Assembly (NCBI GenBank): GCA_964526045.1 | Contig: CAZGIF010000005.1 | Coordinates: 109,892-173,891, forward strand | Direction of reading: 5' to 3' | DNA length: 64,000 nt | From: CAZGIF01 sp964526045 | GTDB lineage: Bacteria; Patescibacteriota; Gracilibacteria; Absconditabacterales; Absconditicoccaceae | Shown: in pieces, positions 23,781 through 34,791 of the stretch | Layout of the letters: each line of letters opens with the position of its first letter | How positions within the stretch are numbered: position 1 is the stretch's first letter | Notes under the pieces: generated by a model | Told to the model about the DNA's origin: nothing | Seen by the model: the letters and a program-made list of their open reading frames with translations, nothing else | Database searches by the model: none | Position numbers and translations under genes: made by a program

Positions 23781-24557
23781 ATGCTAGTACTGTATGGGTT
23801 GTTGTACATGATTAGTAATATACTTGCACAATACATATCTTTAGACAAAGAACATGAACTCTTTTGAGATGCTTTCCATGATGAGTTTATTATCCATACA
23901 TGACAGACAGAGTATGTGCAAACTATAGCAAACAAACTTCTAATAAAGACAGAGAAAAACACACAAAAACTAAAATGAAAAGACGATTGAAAACATACTA
24001 TTTTTATTCCAAAAATATATGTTGTTTCAGAGAATACCTCAGAAGACAGTTGAGAAATAGATAAAGAATCCTCACTGTGAGAAAACGCATTTGCTAGTCT
24101 ATGAACATCAATCTATATCACTCGTGAATTATTTGAAAACGTTGCTTCTTTAGAAGAATTACAATTCATCATCTGACATGAATACTCGCATGTCTACAAT
24201 CAAGATGCACTCAAGTGACTTATAAGAGATGTACCATTTGTTATCATTGCATCAATATTTTGAGAACAAAGCTCCTCATTCTCATCACTTTGAACAGTAC
24301 TATTTTCCAAGAACATTGAAAAAAGAGCTGACACGGATTGAATACAGCTCGTCTTTGCAAGTAGTACAACATCCGAGTGTGCTCTTGCCTTTTTTGGACG
24401 TGAAAATACACTCCGAGAAAACGTACGTAGTTCTCTTTCTGATCATCCTATGACCAATGATAGACTAAACAATATAACAAAAATACTTGAAGAAAATGGT
24501 CATGATGTGCCTACAAATACAGGTAATTGTACGCCTTTACCTACGTCCTATTATTAA
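23781..24557 (+). CDS. M48 family zinc metalloprotease
   Basis: The 258-residue protein has an N-terminal hydrophobic anchor (about residues 1-19), then the peptidase domain with FIIGHEYSHVYN (HExxH). The third ligand region is EKRADTDGIQL, and SDHPMTNDRLNNI is the typical C-terminal M48 segment. These families (HtpX, BepA, Oma1) degrade damaged membrane or secreted proteins. The start is uncertain because the ATG at 23781 abuts the preceding terminator; ATG 23811 is in frame but removes half of the anchor. Its stop overlaps the convergent isomerase stop by 4 bp. Confidence 0.88.
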
Positions 24558-25549
24558 ACCGTGCCTAAACGCTTTTTAAAAATTTCTATAGGTTCAAAAT
24601 TAACCGCATCTATGTTCTTTTTATCCGCAACATAAGAAGAAACCCAATCAGTAAAATATACCAAATACATAGCATTTTGGATAAATGTATCTCACAAGGC
24701 ATCTATAACAATATAAGGTACTCATTTTTGATCAAAAAAGTCTTGCGTAAGACGCATACGTAATTGTACACGTTCATGATCATTTGGAGAACATAAGAAA
24801 ATAGGCAAAAATCTATCATCTCCTCACTCTCGTCACAACAATTCATTGTGGTTCATTTCTGGGAAGACATGATGTCGACATAACATTTTACTATTTTCAT
24901 TTATTTGCTGACGAAACCTAATCGCGACAGACTCTTTATGAGAATCAACATATATGATAGGAATGCAGTCAGGTGAAATTTTTTGTGCTATAGTGTGAGC
25001 TTGTTTTTTGATAGCATCTTCATGTTGCAACAAAAAATCTTTGAGCAGATCAATGTCTTGTTTGTTCACGTCATGCAACAATGCAAGGGTTTTGAAGAGT
25101 CACAACAAAACTCCAAAAGAAACCGCCATACAAGCCCTAGGCGGAATTCATGCTGGTAGTTGCAAAAAGTCACATGCATGTTGCTTTGCAAGAGATTGTA
25201 ATGTTCATCAAGAACTAATAACAACAACATGGCATCCGCGTTGAACAGCATCAAGCATCATAGAAACAGTTTCTTCAGTGTTTCAAGAATATGAAGTAAT
25301 AACTACTAAACTATACATATTTGCTTGTGCTGGCAACGTATAAGCTCTACATACACGCAAAGGAATATGAAGAGCCTCTCAATACAAGTCTGCAAAAAGA
25401 GATCATCAGATCGCAGATCATCACATACCAGCTATGTAAACACGATGAATTGGACGATCTTTGGGTTGTATTGTATCAGGAGATGCAATATTCCATCAAT
25501 CAACAATTTGTTGTGGAAATTGTGAGATTAGTTGAGACATCACTGACAT
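24554..25549 (-). CDS. Phosphoglucose/phosphomannose isomerase-type SIS protein
   Basis: The 331-residue protein has a first SIS domain with IAGMGGSAIGGSLFADL and VVITSYSGNTEETVSM, which bind the sugar phosphate. A second domain contains FPEMNHNELLG, typical of the bacterial PGI/PMI C-terminal domain. The enzyme interconverts glucose-6-phosphate or mannose-6-phosphate with fructose-6-phosphate. Four Gly codons in GMGGSAIGG are TGA. It converges on the M48 gene with overlapping stop codons. Dual specificity is inferred from the family. Confidence 0.88.
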
Positions 25550-25621
25550 AATTTTTGTACAAACAAGTAAAAAATATAATCTAGCTAATAACTAGTATTT
25601 CCAGCCTCAAAGGAATTAGTT

Positions 25622-25852
25622 TTAATCTTCTTTTCTAGGTTTGATAGCAAAAGAAATAGAAAAATTGACAAGTAAGACTATAATTGAGGCGACTCAAATA
25701 AGAATGTACATAATTTTATCCAAAGGAAATCATAGCAAAAATATATCTGCCAAAAAGTCTCTCAAAAAGCTAAATCATGTCAGTCAATAAATTCAACTAT
25801 TAACTCCTCAAATAATGACTAAAATCAACATAATTCGGTATATAAATTTCAT
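25622..25852 (-). CDS. DUF378 family small membrane protein
   Basis: The 76-residue protein has two membrane segments. The family pattern is VIIGGVNSGIYGLTGF near the start and KIMYILIGVASIIVLL in the second half. DUF378 (YuzA-like) proteins are of unknown function. It lies between secA and the isomerase on the same strand, 23 bp after secA. It was found only with TGA read as Gly; five of its glycines use that codon. Confidence 0.82.
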
Positions 25853-25875
25853 CAGTATTGTAAAGAATTAAAGTT

Positions 25876-28800
25876 TTACCCAACTATTATACAGTTTTTA
25901 TCTTCAATATCTTGTTGTACTTTTTTGTATTTTACATCATATTCCATTGTACCGTTTTTATATTTTACTGTGACCTTATCATTTGGCCTACGTTTTTTTG
26001 TTGATGACATATCTAGTACCTGCGGTTGAGAAGAAGACTGTGTCGTTTCTCAAAGATCTTCAAAAACTTCAAAATCTGAACTAGACTCATGTACGATCTT
26101 TTTTTGTTGTTGCATAACACGTTGTTGCTGTTGTGGAGTTAATTGAATGTTTTTTGCAATGTCCTGTAATTTTGCAAGCATTGTCTTTGCGTCAGCTTCT
26201 TGCTCTACAGTATCCAATAATGTATCTACTTGACGAGCTGTATCAAAATCGGTACGCGCAACGATGTGAACCGTATGTCTTTTGATTGATTCTTGTAGAG
26301 TTTGATAATTTTCATATGCTTCTTTTTTGTACACAACCAATGGATCCATTTGCGCATATCACATAAGTCCTACTTTTTCTCTCAAACGATGCATTGTATC
26401 GATATGCTCTACTCGGTGCTTATCTATAGCACGCAAATAAATTTGTGTCAAAAAGTTGTATGCCTCATCTCACAATTCAATCACTGTATCAAGTTTTTCA
26501 TTGAGTGAGGTGATAATACTTTCTTTTTGTTCTGCAATTGTTGCATTTTTGTCTACAGTAACACCAAATTCTTCTTGTATTTTTTGTTGTATATCAGCTT
26601 TTTTGAGATGCATATTTTTTCGAACGTTCAATAATGAACCAACGACATCTGGAACAAATGTACCAATATCTTGTATAACGTCAAAAGCGTCAGTTTCCTT
26701 TTTTTGTAACAACTGATCTCTTTTGGCATACATAGCCTGCCTTTGTTTATCAACTACAGAATCATACTCAAACAAATGTTTTCTTATGCTAAAATGCCAA
26801 GCTTCCATTTGTTTTTGCGCTCTTTTGATTGCAGAACTAAATTGACTGTGCTTGAGTTCAAGTTCTTGCAGTTGTTCTTTTGGTAACAACATACGTGCCA
26901 TTGATTGTATTTTGTCTCCTCACATTTTTCTCATAATTTCATCATCAAGAGCCACGTAGAAAACAGACACTCAAGGGTCTCATTGTCTTCACGCACGACC
27001 ACGTAATTGATTGTCAATTCTCCTACTTTCGTGTTTCTCTGTTCACAAAATAAACAACCCAAAATGGAGGTCTTTTGAGACATAACGACTAGATTCACGT
27101 TCAAGGCGTTGTTGATCTACTACATTCTCAACACTAATATCAGTAACATACAAAGAAATATATGAATCTGTTTGTGTTTTTTTCTTTTTGTTTAGTACAG
27201 CTTTCAAAAAAATTCACCCTGACAATTTGTGTCCGTCGGTAATAAACAATTCATCGTTTTGTTCAGTTATTTTACATTCTGTTTTGAGTGCAGACAAGAG
27301 TATCTCTCGTTCTCTCTCAGAGAAAATATGACACACAACTCACACAAAACTATCAGTAGGTTTTTTATCACCAAAAAGAACGTTCGCAGCCTCTACATCT
27401 TTTTTTCGTTTTGCATTGTGAATTCGTGATGCATAATTTGCAGCGATGGTTTTGTTGAGTCATGATGACAGTTGGATATCTGTACCACGTCATGCCATGT
27501 TCGTGGCAACAACAACAGACGATTCTTTTCAGGCATTTGCAACGATACTTGCTTCCTTTTCATGGTATTTTGCATTCAAAACTGTATGAACAATACTATT
27601 TTTTTGTAACAATTGAGATACAAATTCTGACGTATGAATAGATGACGTTCATAACAAAATAGGCTGTCACATCGTATGTGCAAAACGAATGTCTTCCAGT
27701 ATTTTTTTTCGTTTTGTGTGTTGGTCAAAATAGACCTTGTCATTATGATCCACTCTAATAATTGGTTTGTTTGTTGGAATTGCTATCGTTTCTAGTTCAT
27801 AGATATTATCAAACTCCTCTGCTTCAGTCATAGCAGTTCATGTCATTCCAGAAAGTTTTTGATAATTTTTGAAGAAATTTTGGTATGTTACTGTAGCAAG
27901 TGTTTTTGATTCTTTTTGAATAGGTACAAGTTCTTTTGCCTCAATCGCCTGATGCAATCATTCTGAAAACCTTCTTCAAGCCATTGCACGCCCAGTATGT
28001 TCATCAATAATTACCACTTTTTTGTCTTGAACAATATATTCTTTGTCTTTGTGGAAAACTGCTTGTGCTTTGAGTGCGTTTTCTATGTGGTGAATCTCTT
28101 CAAATCACAAATCACTATACAAATTTTCTACTCCCAACATTGACTCTAGCTTCGCAATTCAAGCTGAACTCAATGTTGCAGTTCTTCACTTTTCATCAAT
28201 ATAATAATCCCCTTCTTGTGACTTTTTTTCTTCTTGTTTTCATTGATCATCTTGCTTTGATGATTCAAACAAATCTTGTATAAATCATTTTGATACCTTT
28301 TTTTTGCCCGTAGCTGGTAGAAGTGTTTTAACGATTTTGGCATAATACGTATATTTGTCTGTAGGTTCGTTATCGGGCTCAGAAATAATCAAAGGTGTTC
28401 TTGCTTCGTCTACCAAAATACTATCTACTTCATCAATAATTGCATAATGAAGTGGTCTTGTAAGTAAGTTCCTTTTGTCCATAGAAACAACTAAGTTGTC
28501 TCTCAAAAAATCAAATCACAACTCTGCATTTTCTACATATGTTATATCACAACTATACAATGATTCTCTTTGTTGTGGAGGAACTCATTTGATAACACAT
28601 CAAACAGTCAATCCCAATCGCGTATACAAATGTCACATCCATTCTGCATCACGAGATGCCAAATAATCATTAACAGTCACGACATGGACTCATTTTTGTG
28701 TTAATGCATTGAGATATGCTGGCAAAGCAGCAACAAGGGTCTTTCACTCTCACGTTTTCATTTCTGCAATATATCACTTGTGCAACATAATTCATCAAAT

Positions 28801-29103
28801 CAATTGAACATCATAAGGAATCATATTTCGTTCTCTCATATCTCATTTGACAGGGTATGAAGTTCATGACATTCTACGACATGCTTGCATCACCGTAGCA
28901 AAAGCTTCATACATCACATCATCCAGTGATTCTCCGTCAGCAATTCTTTTTTTGAATACTTGTGTATGAGACTGAATTTCTTCATCCGTTTTGTCCATAT
29001 AAGATTCATACTGTTTGCGAATTAGTACGACATCATTTTGTATTTTTTTGAGTATTTTTTTTTGTTGGTCTCACGCGATAAACTGGAAAAACGACTGTAA
29101 CAT
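25876..29103 (-). CDS. secA: Protein translocase ATPase SecA
   Basis: SecA drives secretory proteins through SecYEG. At 1075 residues it is longer than the usual ~900. Motifs include Walker A MKTGEGKTLVAALPAYL, VTVNDYLASRDAEWM, the DEAD-like IIDEVDSILVDEAR and the helicase motif RGRQGDPG-type region near 26960-27010. The C-terminus lacks a zinc-binding CxCxxxxC tail and ends in a Lys-rich, SAR-like extension (STKKRRPNDKVTVKYKNG). The single frame was checked at several internal points. Confidence 0.96.
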
Positions 29104-29177
29104 GTCAGAAAGAAAACAATAAAATTTGTCTATATGATAGTAGTACAAAAAACAATTGCAATATATAGAATAATCTT

Positions 29178-30350
29178 TTAATCTACTATTTCTCTTCTTA
29201 GCATCGGATCCAAACGAACTAAGCATTCATACACTATTGTCTGAGACTTTTGAGCAAGATTTTCCATACTAAAACCACTACTTTTGTTTGGAGAAATAAC
29301 AGTTATCTTGTCTCATACAGCACATAATGACGCATCATCAACAAAAGAACACAAGTTCATGCTTATCGTCCCAACTTGTTGTAACATATCTATTTTTTTC
29401 TCATCTTGCGAATTTTTATATCAAAACATAAGCGTATTTGAACTTACTCTAGGTAATCATTCTTTGTAACCAAAAGGAATTGTACATATTGTTGTTGTTT
29501 CTTTTGCCACCCATGTTGCATTATACCCTACTCAACTTCACGCCTGTACGTCTTGTTTTGCAACAATAGTTGACTGAATCTCAAGTGCTGGCTTGAGTTG
29601 TTCTCATTTTTCAAACTGAGGGTGATTTTCTGGCAAAGGATTATATCAATACAACGCAAGTCATGGCCTCCAAGAATTAAAAAAATCTGTCTCAACACCT
29701 AGCAAAGCAGCACTGTTTCATATATGTCTTCGTTTGATATTGTGTCAATAATCCAACACTGTATAATACATTTTTTTGAAAAGATTTATCTGACTCATTA
29801 TGGTAGTTTGGTCAGGGTTTTCTGCATCTGCAAAATGTGACAGTACTCACTCCACAGTGATGTTATTTTTATTTTCATGATGCTTCAATAGCTCTAGACA
29901 TTCCTCCAAAGCAGTGGCATCAAGTCACTCTCTATTCATTCACGTATTCAAAAATAGATGTATTTTGTATGATTTTTCTGTTTGTAACAAATACGTCAAC
30001 GTTGAAAGATTGTAGACAGTCAGTGTCAAACGACGTGAGTGTACGATTGTATAATTCGATGGATTCGTTTCTCACAAAAGCAAAAAATTTTTATCAGTAT
30101 GTTCTTTGGCAATATGAAATTCTGGCAATGAATCAACAATAAGATACGGCGTATTAACATCATCAAGTATTTGTACAATCTCAGCCAGTCAGTGACCATA
30201 TGCATTTGATTTTATAACCGGGAAAATCGCATCATTAGGACGAACACCAAACAAAAATCAATAATTGAAAAGAATAGCATCCTTATGAATACGAATCTTA
30301 TTCATTGGTAATTGCTTAGTAGCAAAAAGATTTTTGATAGAATTAAACAT
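29178..30350 (-). CDS. alr: Alanine racemase
   Basis: Alr makes D-alanine for peptidoglycan using pyridoxal phosphate. The 390-residue protein has the PLP lysine in FPVIKSNAYGHGLAE, the catalytic tyrosine in GSGVGYNATWVAK, and the C-terminal signature VGTISMNLCSFVDD. About 15 extra residues precede the usual N-terminus (alternative ATG at MNKIRIHKDA). It lies 74 bp upstream of secA on the same strand. Confidence 0.94.
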
Positions 30351-30430
30351 AAAGATGTATTTAAATAAATCATTTACCTAAAAACGTAGATAGATTTCAC
30401 CTAATCTATTATTAAGCCTAATTTTTGATA

Positions 30431-30769
30431 TTATCTTACTATTTTTGATTGGAAGAATCTTTCTTGAAAAGCAACCAAAGCTTGTATCTGTTCATCAGAA
30501 AAAGGGATTCAATGTGGCACAACAATAAGCTTATCATCGTCATCATCTTGCCTCTGAATCACAGCAATACATATTCACTCAAACTCCTGAATAGGTTCAT
30601 ATACTCATAAAATATAAGCATCTACTTCTTCTCCATCAGGCGCTTTTGTCTTTGGAATATAGCCATAATTGAGGCAATATATAAATCAATGTTTTGGATG
30701 TTTCGTTGCAAGAGGTCTATCAATAATTACAGAGACTCTTTTTCAAAGAAATTGAGTTGCATATGTCAT
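30431..30769 (-). CDS. Inorganic pyrophosphatase-like protein
   Basis: The 112-residue protein contains NYGYIPKTKAPDGEEVDAYI, which resembles the active-site signature of soluble pyrophosphatases (DGxxxDxxI spacing). The full PPase is about 170 residues, so this is a short member. It probably hydrolyses a pyrophosphate bond, but the substrate is not certain. It lies between alr and glyS on the same strand. Confidence 0.72.
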
Positions 30770-30841
30770 TAATAAAAGACAAGTATAAAACGGTATGTAG
30801 GACGCATTTTTGATGCATCCTTACACCAAGTTGACACATCC

Positions 30842-32278
30842 CTACACCAATTCCTCTATCTTCACCCTCCTTTGTTCCATAGTATCTCTATCACGAACAG
30901 TCACTGTTCCATCTTCAACAGATTGATGATCAATTGTTATACATTCTGGGGTTCAAATTTCATCTTGACGGCGGTAACGTTTCCCGATTGCTCATCAGTC
31001 ATCGTATTCACAGATATAATTTTCTGACAAATCTTCAAAAATTTTGTTTGCAAGAGCAACTTGTGCGTCATCTTTTTTGATCAAAGGCAAAATCGCATAC
31101 CTCACTGGAGCTATATTTTTATGAAATCTTGCAACAATTCTTGTTTGTTCAGCACCATTTCCATCAGTATATACTTCTTCATCATACGCCTCTAGCATTG
31201 CAGTACAGATCGTTCTACTCAATCACATGCTCAACTCTACAACATATGGCACAAATCTTTTACCTGTATGTGGGTCGCTATATTGCATGTCTTTTCATGA
31301 TGCTTCTTGATGATTGCGAACGTCAAAGTCTGTTCTATCATGGATTCATTGCAACTCTCCTCGACCTCGTGGATATTTGTATTCAAAATCACGTGCTTGT
31401 TTGGCATAATGAGCCAACTCATCTTCTGCATGATCTCTATTTCTCAAATTTTCTTTTTTGAATCATAATTTTTCTGTTCGATATTCTCGAGACATATCTT
31501 GAAATTTTTGAAACCATCCATCACTATCTTCTGGACTAAGAAACATTTGTATTTCCATTTGTTCAAATTCTCTCGTACGAAACAAAAAGTTTCACGGTGT
31601 AATTTCATTACGAAAAGCCTTTCCGATTTGAGCTAAACCAAAAGGTAATTTATATCTCGTTGTGTCAATTATATTACGAAAATTTACAAACATAGCTTGT
31701 GCAGTTTCTGGTCTCATTCGAACTTTCGCAGCCTCATCTTGTATCACTCACAAATGTGTCGCCAACATCAAAGAAAAGGTTCTGACGTCTGTCCAGTCAG
31801 CAGGTTTTTTTGTGTTTGGATTTGCAATCTCTGCAGCGAGAATACATGCATGTTGTTGAGCTAATGACCATGAATCAGGAACAAGATTTGGTGCATCAAC
31901 AGTAGTTTTAGCTCGTTGTAGCAAGTCTTCTTCTGACATTCAAGATGATCTTTGCGTTTCAAAATATTCTTCAATCAGTTTATCTGCTCTAAATCTTTCT
32001 CATGTTTTTTTGTCATCAACAAGTGGATCATTGAATCATGCTACATGTCAACTAGCTTCTCGTACTTTTGGATGCATCAATAAAGCTCATTCTATTCCAA
32101 CAATATTTGGTTGTTTTTGGACAAAAAATTTTCGTCGTGTGTCATAAATATTTTTTCTTAGTTGTACTCCATATGGTCACAAATCCCAAGAATTTGCCAA
32201 TCATCCATAAATATCAGATCAAGGATAAACAAATCCTTTTCTTTTTGCTCGAGAGACTATAGTTTCCAATCCGTACAT
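30842..32278 (-). CDS. glyS: Glycyl-tRNA synthetase (class II, homodimeric type)
   Basis: GlyRS of 478 residues. It begins with ETIVSRAKRKGFVYPGSDIYG. Motif 2 is PFGLAQIGKAFRNEITPGNF, then EFEQMEIQMF, and the C-terminal anticodon domain contains IAPVRYAILPL. In a UGA=Gly organism this enzyme must also charge tRNA-Gly(UCA). That follows from the code, not from anything visible in the protein. The gene is separated from the pyrophosphatase-like gene by 72 bp. Confidence 0.95.
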
Positions 32279-32430
32279 TACACAATACAAAAAAAAGTAA
32301 AATCAAAACGTTCGTCAATACTAGTGCTAGTGTTTTTTATAACAATTGCAATCCAAAGCGTGCATATTACATTGCATACAGCAAGATTTTGCATAGGATA
32401 TTGGGTATATATTTAATTTCTGTATCTTTC

Positions 32431-33543
32431 ATGAAACTCATCCGTTTTTCTAAACTCCTGCCCACAATACTTTTTTGATCTCTCTTGCTTGCGTGATGTA
32501 CAAATACATCAACCATTGAAACAATACCCTCGACTGACATTACAAGTACGCAGACAATACAAACACTCATTGAACCTACACAAGCTGTACCTACGTCGTA
32601 TGATTCTCCTAGTCAAATGTTTAGTTTAGAGTATGATACTGCAAAACGACGTCCTACACAACAACGTAATCAATACTCAGAATTTGAACGTATTTTTTGG
32701 GATGGAAATGCATACGCCATGATAATAACAGAAAATGTAACACTAACAACGGAGCAACTTGAAAGTGCTGCACTACAAAATGCAAAAGCAGTAGACCCAC
32801 AAGCGTCTATTATTAGCAAACAACAAAAACGTATACAAGGACAAGATGCCTTATACCTAGAATTGGTAACAAAAATAGACAACAAAGAATTTATCTACAA
32901 ATCTTTGTATATTTCTAACCAATATGGAACAGTTCAATTTATAACTCATACGCTCAAATCTTTGTATGGTGACTATGGAGATGAATTACAAACTATATTA
33001 GACGGTTTACAATTGCGTCCAATAACAGCTATACTTCCTTGAGAACAAACTGAACAAGCTGAGCAAATTGATAATGCACAAACAAATCAAACAGAACAAA
33101 ACACACCTACACCAAACGAAGAAACTGTAAACAACAAACCTGCATATACTGTAGATTATGATACACAAAAACGAGTACCATTTACCACACCATGATCACA
33201 AGCGGATTTACAACTACAACACATAAGTGAACAAGCATTTATCACATTTGTTGTTGAACAAAGAAGTATGGATCTAGAAAGTTACAAAACAGCAGCAATC
33301 AACAACATGACAAAGGTAGCTCAGTCAGTAGAAATTTTGTATGAAGAGCCAGTTGTTATCAATGGCAACAACATGTGGATGGCAAAAATAGCTGCAAAAG
33401 TAAATGATATTGATCTAATATATCTCACATATTATTATGCTTGAGATAATATTCTTGCACAATTCTCCTCCTTTACGTCCTCACAAGACTTTGAAACATA
33501 CAAAGAGGATATCAAACAAGTATTAGACACCGTTGATATGTAA
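32431..33543 (+). CDS. Lipoprotein with two tandem similar domains
   Basis: The 370-residue protein has a signal peptide ending in the lipobox LLLAGC, with the Gly encoded by TGA. Two related domains follow. The first starts FSLEYDTAKRRPT and ends YGDELQTILDGLQL. The second starts YTVDYDTQKRVPF and ends YKEDIKQVLDTVDM. They share spacing of strands and helices and are joined by an Asn/Gln/Thr-rich linker. The fold may resemble PsbP/DUF1795-type domains; that is a guess. Its 3' end overlaps the convergent tsaC gene by 21 bp. Confidence 0.85.
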
Positions 33544-34161
33544 AAAAGATTGGATGTCTTCTTTGCTGATAGATCATTGTCTATGCACATGAACTATAGG
33601 ATTGTTATTATCAGACTGAATTTCAATAACAGTTGATGCAACTCAAATACTGCAAACTCCTCCATCAATATACAAATCTACGTTTCATGGAAAATAATCA
33701 AAAACCTGCTCTATGGATGTAGGGCTTGGTTGTGTAGAAATATTCGCGCTCGTTGCTGCGATTGGTCAGCCAAATTGTGCAATAGCTTGTTGTAACAATG
33801 GATAGTCAGGCATTCTCACTCACACACTATCTTTTCCTCCAGTCATCAACAAAGAAATATGATCTTTTTTTGGCAAGACAAGCGTCAATGCTCAGGGCAT
33901 GTATTTTTGAATAACAGCATGTTCAAATGGAGAAATAGTTTTGCATGAAGCCTCAATCATAGATACATCAGCAACTAGCATACCAATAGCCTTATCCAAA
34001 GATCTTTGCTTCAAATCAAAAAGTTTTCTGACCGCAATATCGTTACTAGCATCACATGCAAGTCAATATACGGTTTCTGTAGGAATAGCAATGACTTTTC
34101 ATATGCGCAGAGAATCTACTATTTGATCTATAGAACTTTCGCTTAATACAAGAGGATACAT
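33523..34161 (-). CDS. tsaC: Threonylcarbamoyl-AMP synthase (Sua5/YciO/YrdC type)
   Basis: The enzyme starts synthesis of the tRNA modification t6A. The 212-residue protein has the YrdC core: GKVIAIPTETVYGLACDA near the N-terminus, KQRSLDKAIGMLVAD, GALTLVLPK, and PIAATSANISTQPSPT near the C-terminus. Gly codons in IGK and VYGL are TGA. Its stop lies 21 bp inside the convergent lipoprotein gene. gmk ends 23 bp upstream on the same strand. Confidence 0.92.
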
Positions 34162-34184
34162 AACATAATAAAACAAAGTAAAAA

Positions 34185-34754
34185 TTATTGGATATGTTTT
34201 TGTACATGTGCAACAACATCAACCAATGGTTGTTGAGCATCAATGATATGTGTACATAATTTTTGAGCCAATTCTCTTTCATGATTAGCACTTATAAGTC
34301 TTTGTTGTAACTCATCAGCAGAAATATCTGATTGACGTCACAAAATTCTCGTTGTCATAAATACATCATCAAGATCAAGAAAAATAGTCACCATGTCAGG
34401 AGTAATTTTTTTTTGTTCAGCTAACTTTTGTAATCACAAAAGATCCATTTCTTTGATAGGAGTTTTTCCCGCTTCTTGAGCGTCATACAATGGTTGCTTT
34501 TTTGTTCAATAATATGCAGTATTGTGCACAAATGCGTACTCCAAAAATTCATCGTTTTTGATTGCATCTTCAAATACTTCTTGAGAAATATGTCGATACT
34601 TTTGTCATTGCTTTTCTCAAGCCCTCATGGCTCTTGTTGTATACGAAGGGATATATTCCAGGTGATCTAACTTGAGTAATTCCGTCATAACGGTTGTTTT
34701 TCATGCTCCTGACACTCACATCAAAAACACTATAGGATTCTTATTATTTTGCAT
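34185..34754 (-). CDS. gmk: Guanylate kinase
   Basis: Gmk phosphorylates GMP to GDP. The 189-residue protein has the P-loop FLMGVSGAGKTTVMTEL, the GMP-binding YTTRAMRAGE and EYAFVHNTAYYGT. Two P-loop glycines are TGA. It lies 37 bp after the SbcC-like gene and 23 bp before tsaC on the same strand, so these three may be co-transcribed. Confidence 0.93.
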
Positions 34755-34791
34755 ATAATCAACCAAATAAGGTAAAAAAACAGTATAAATT

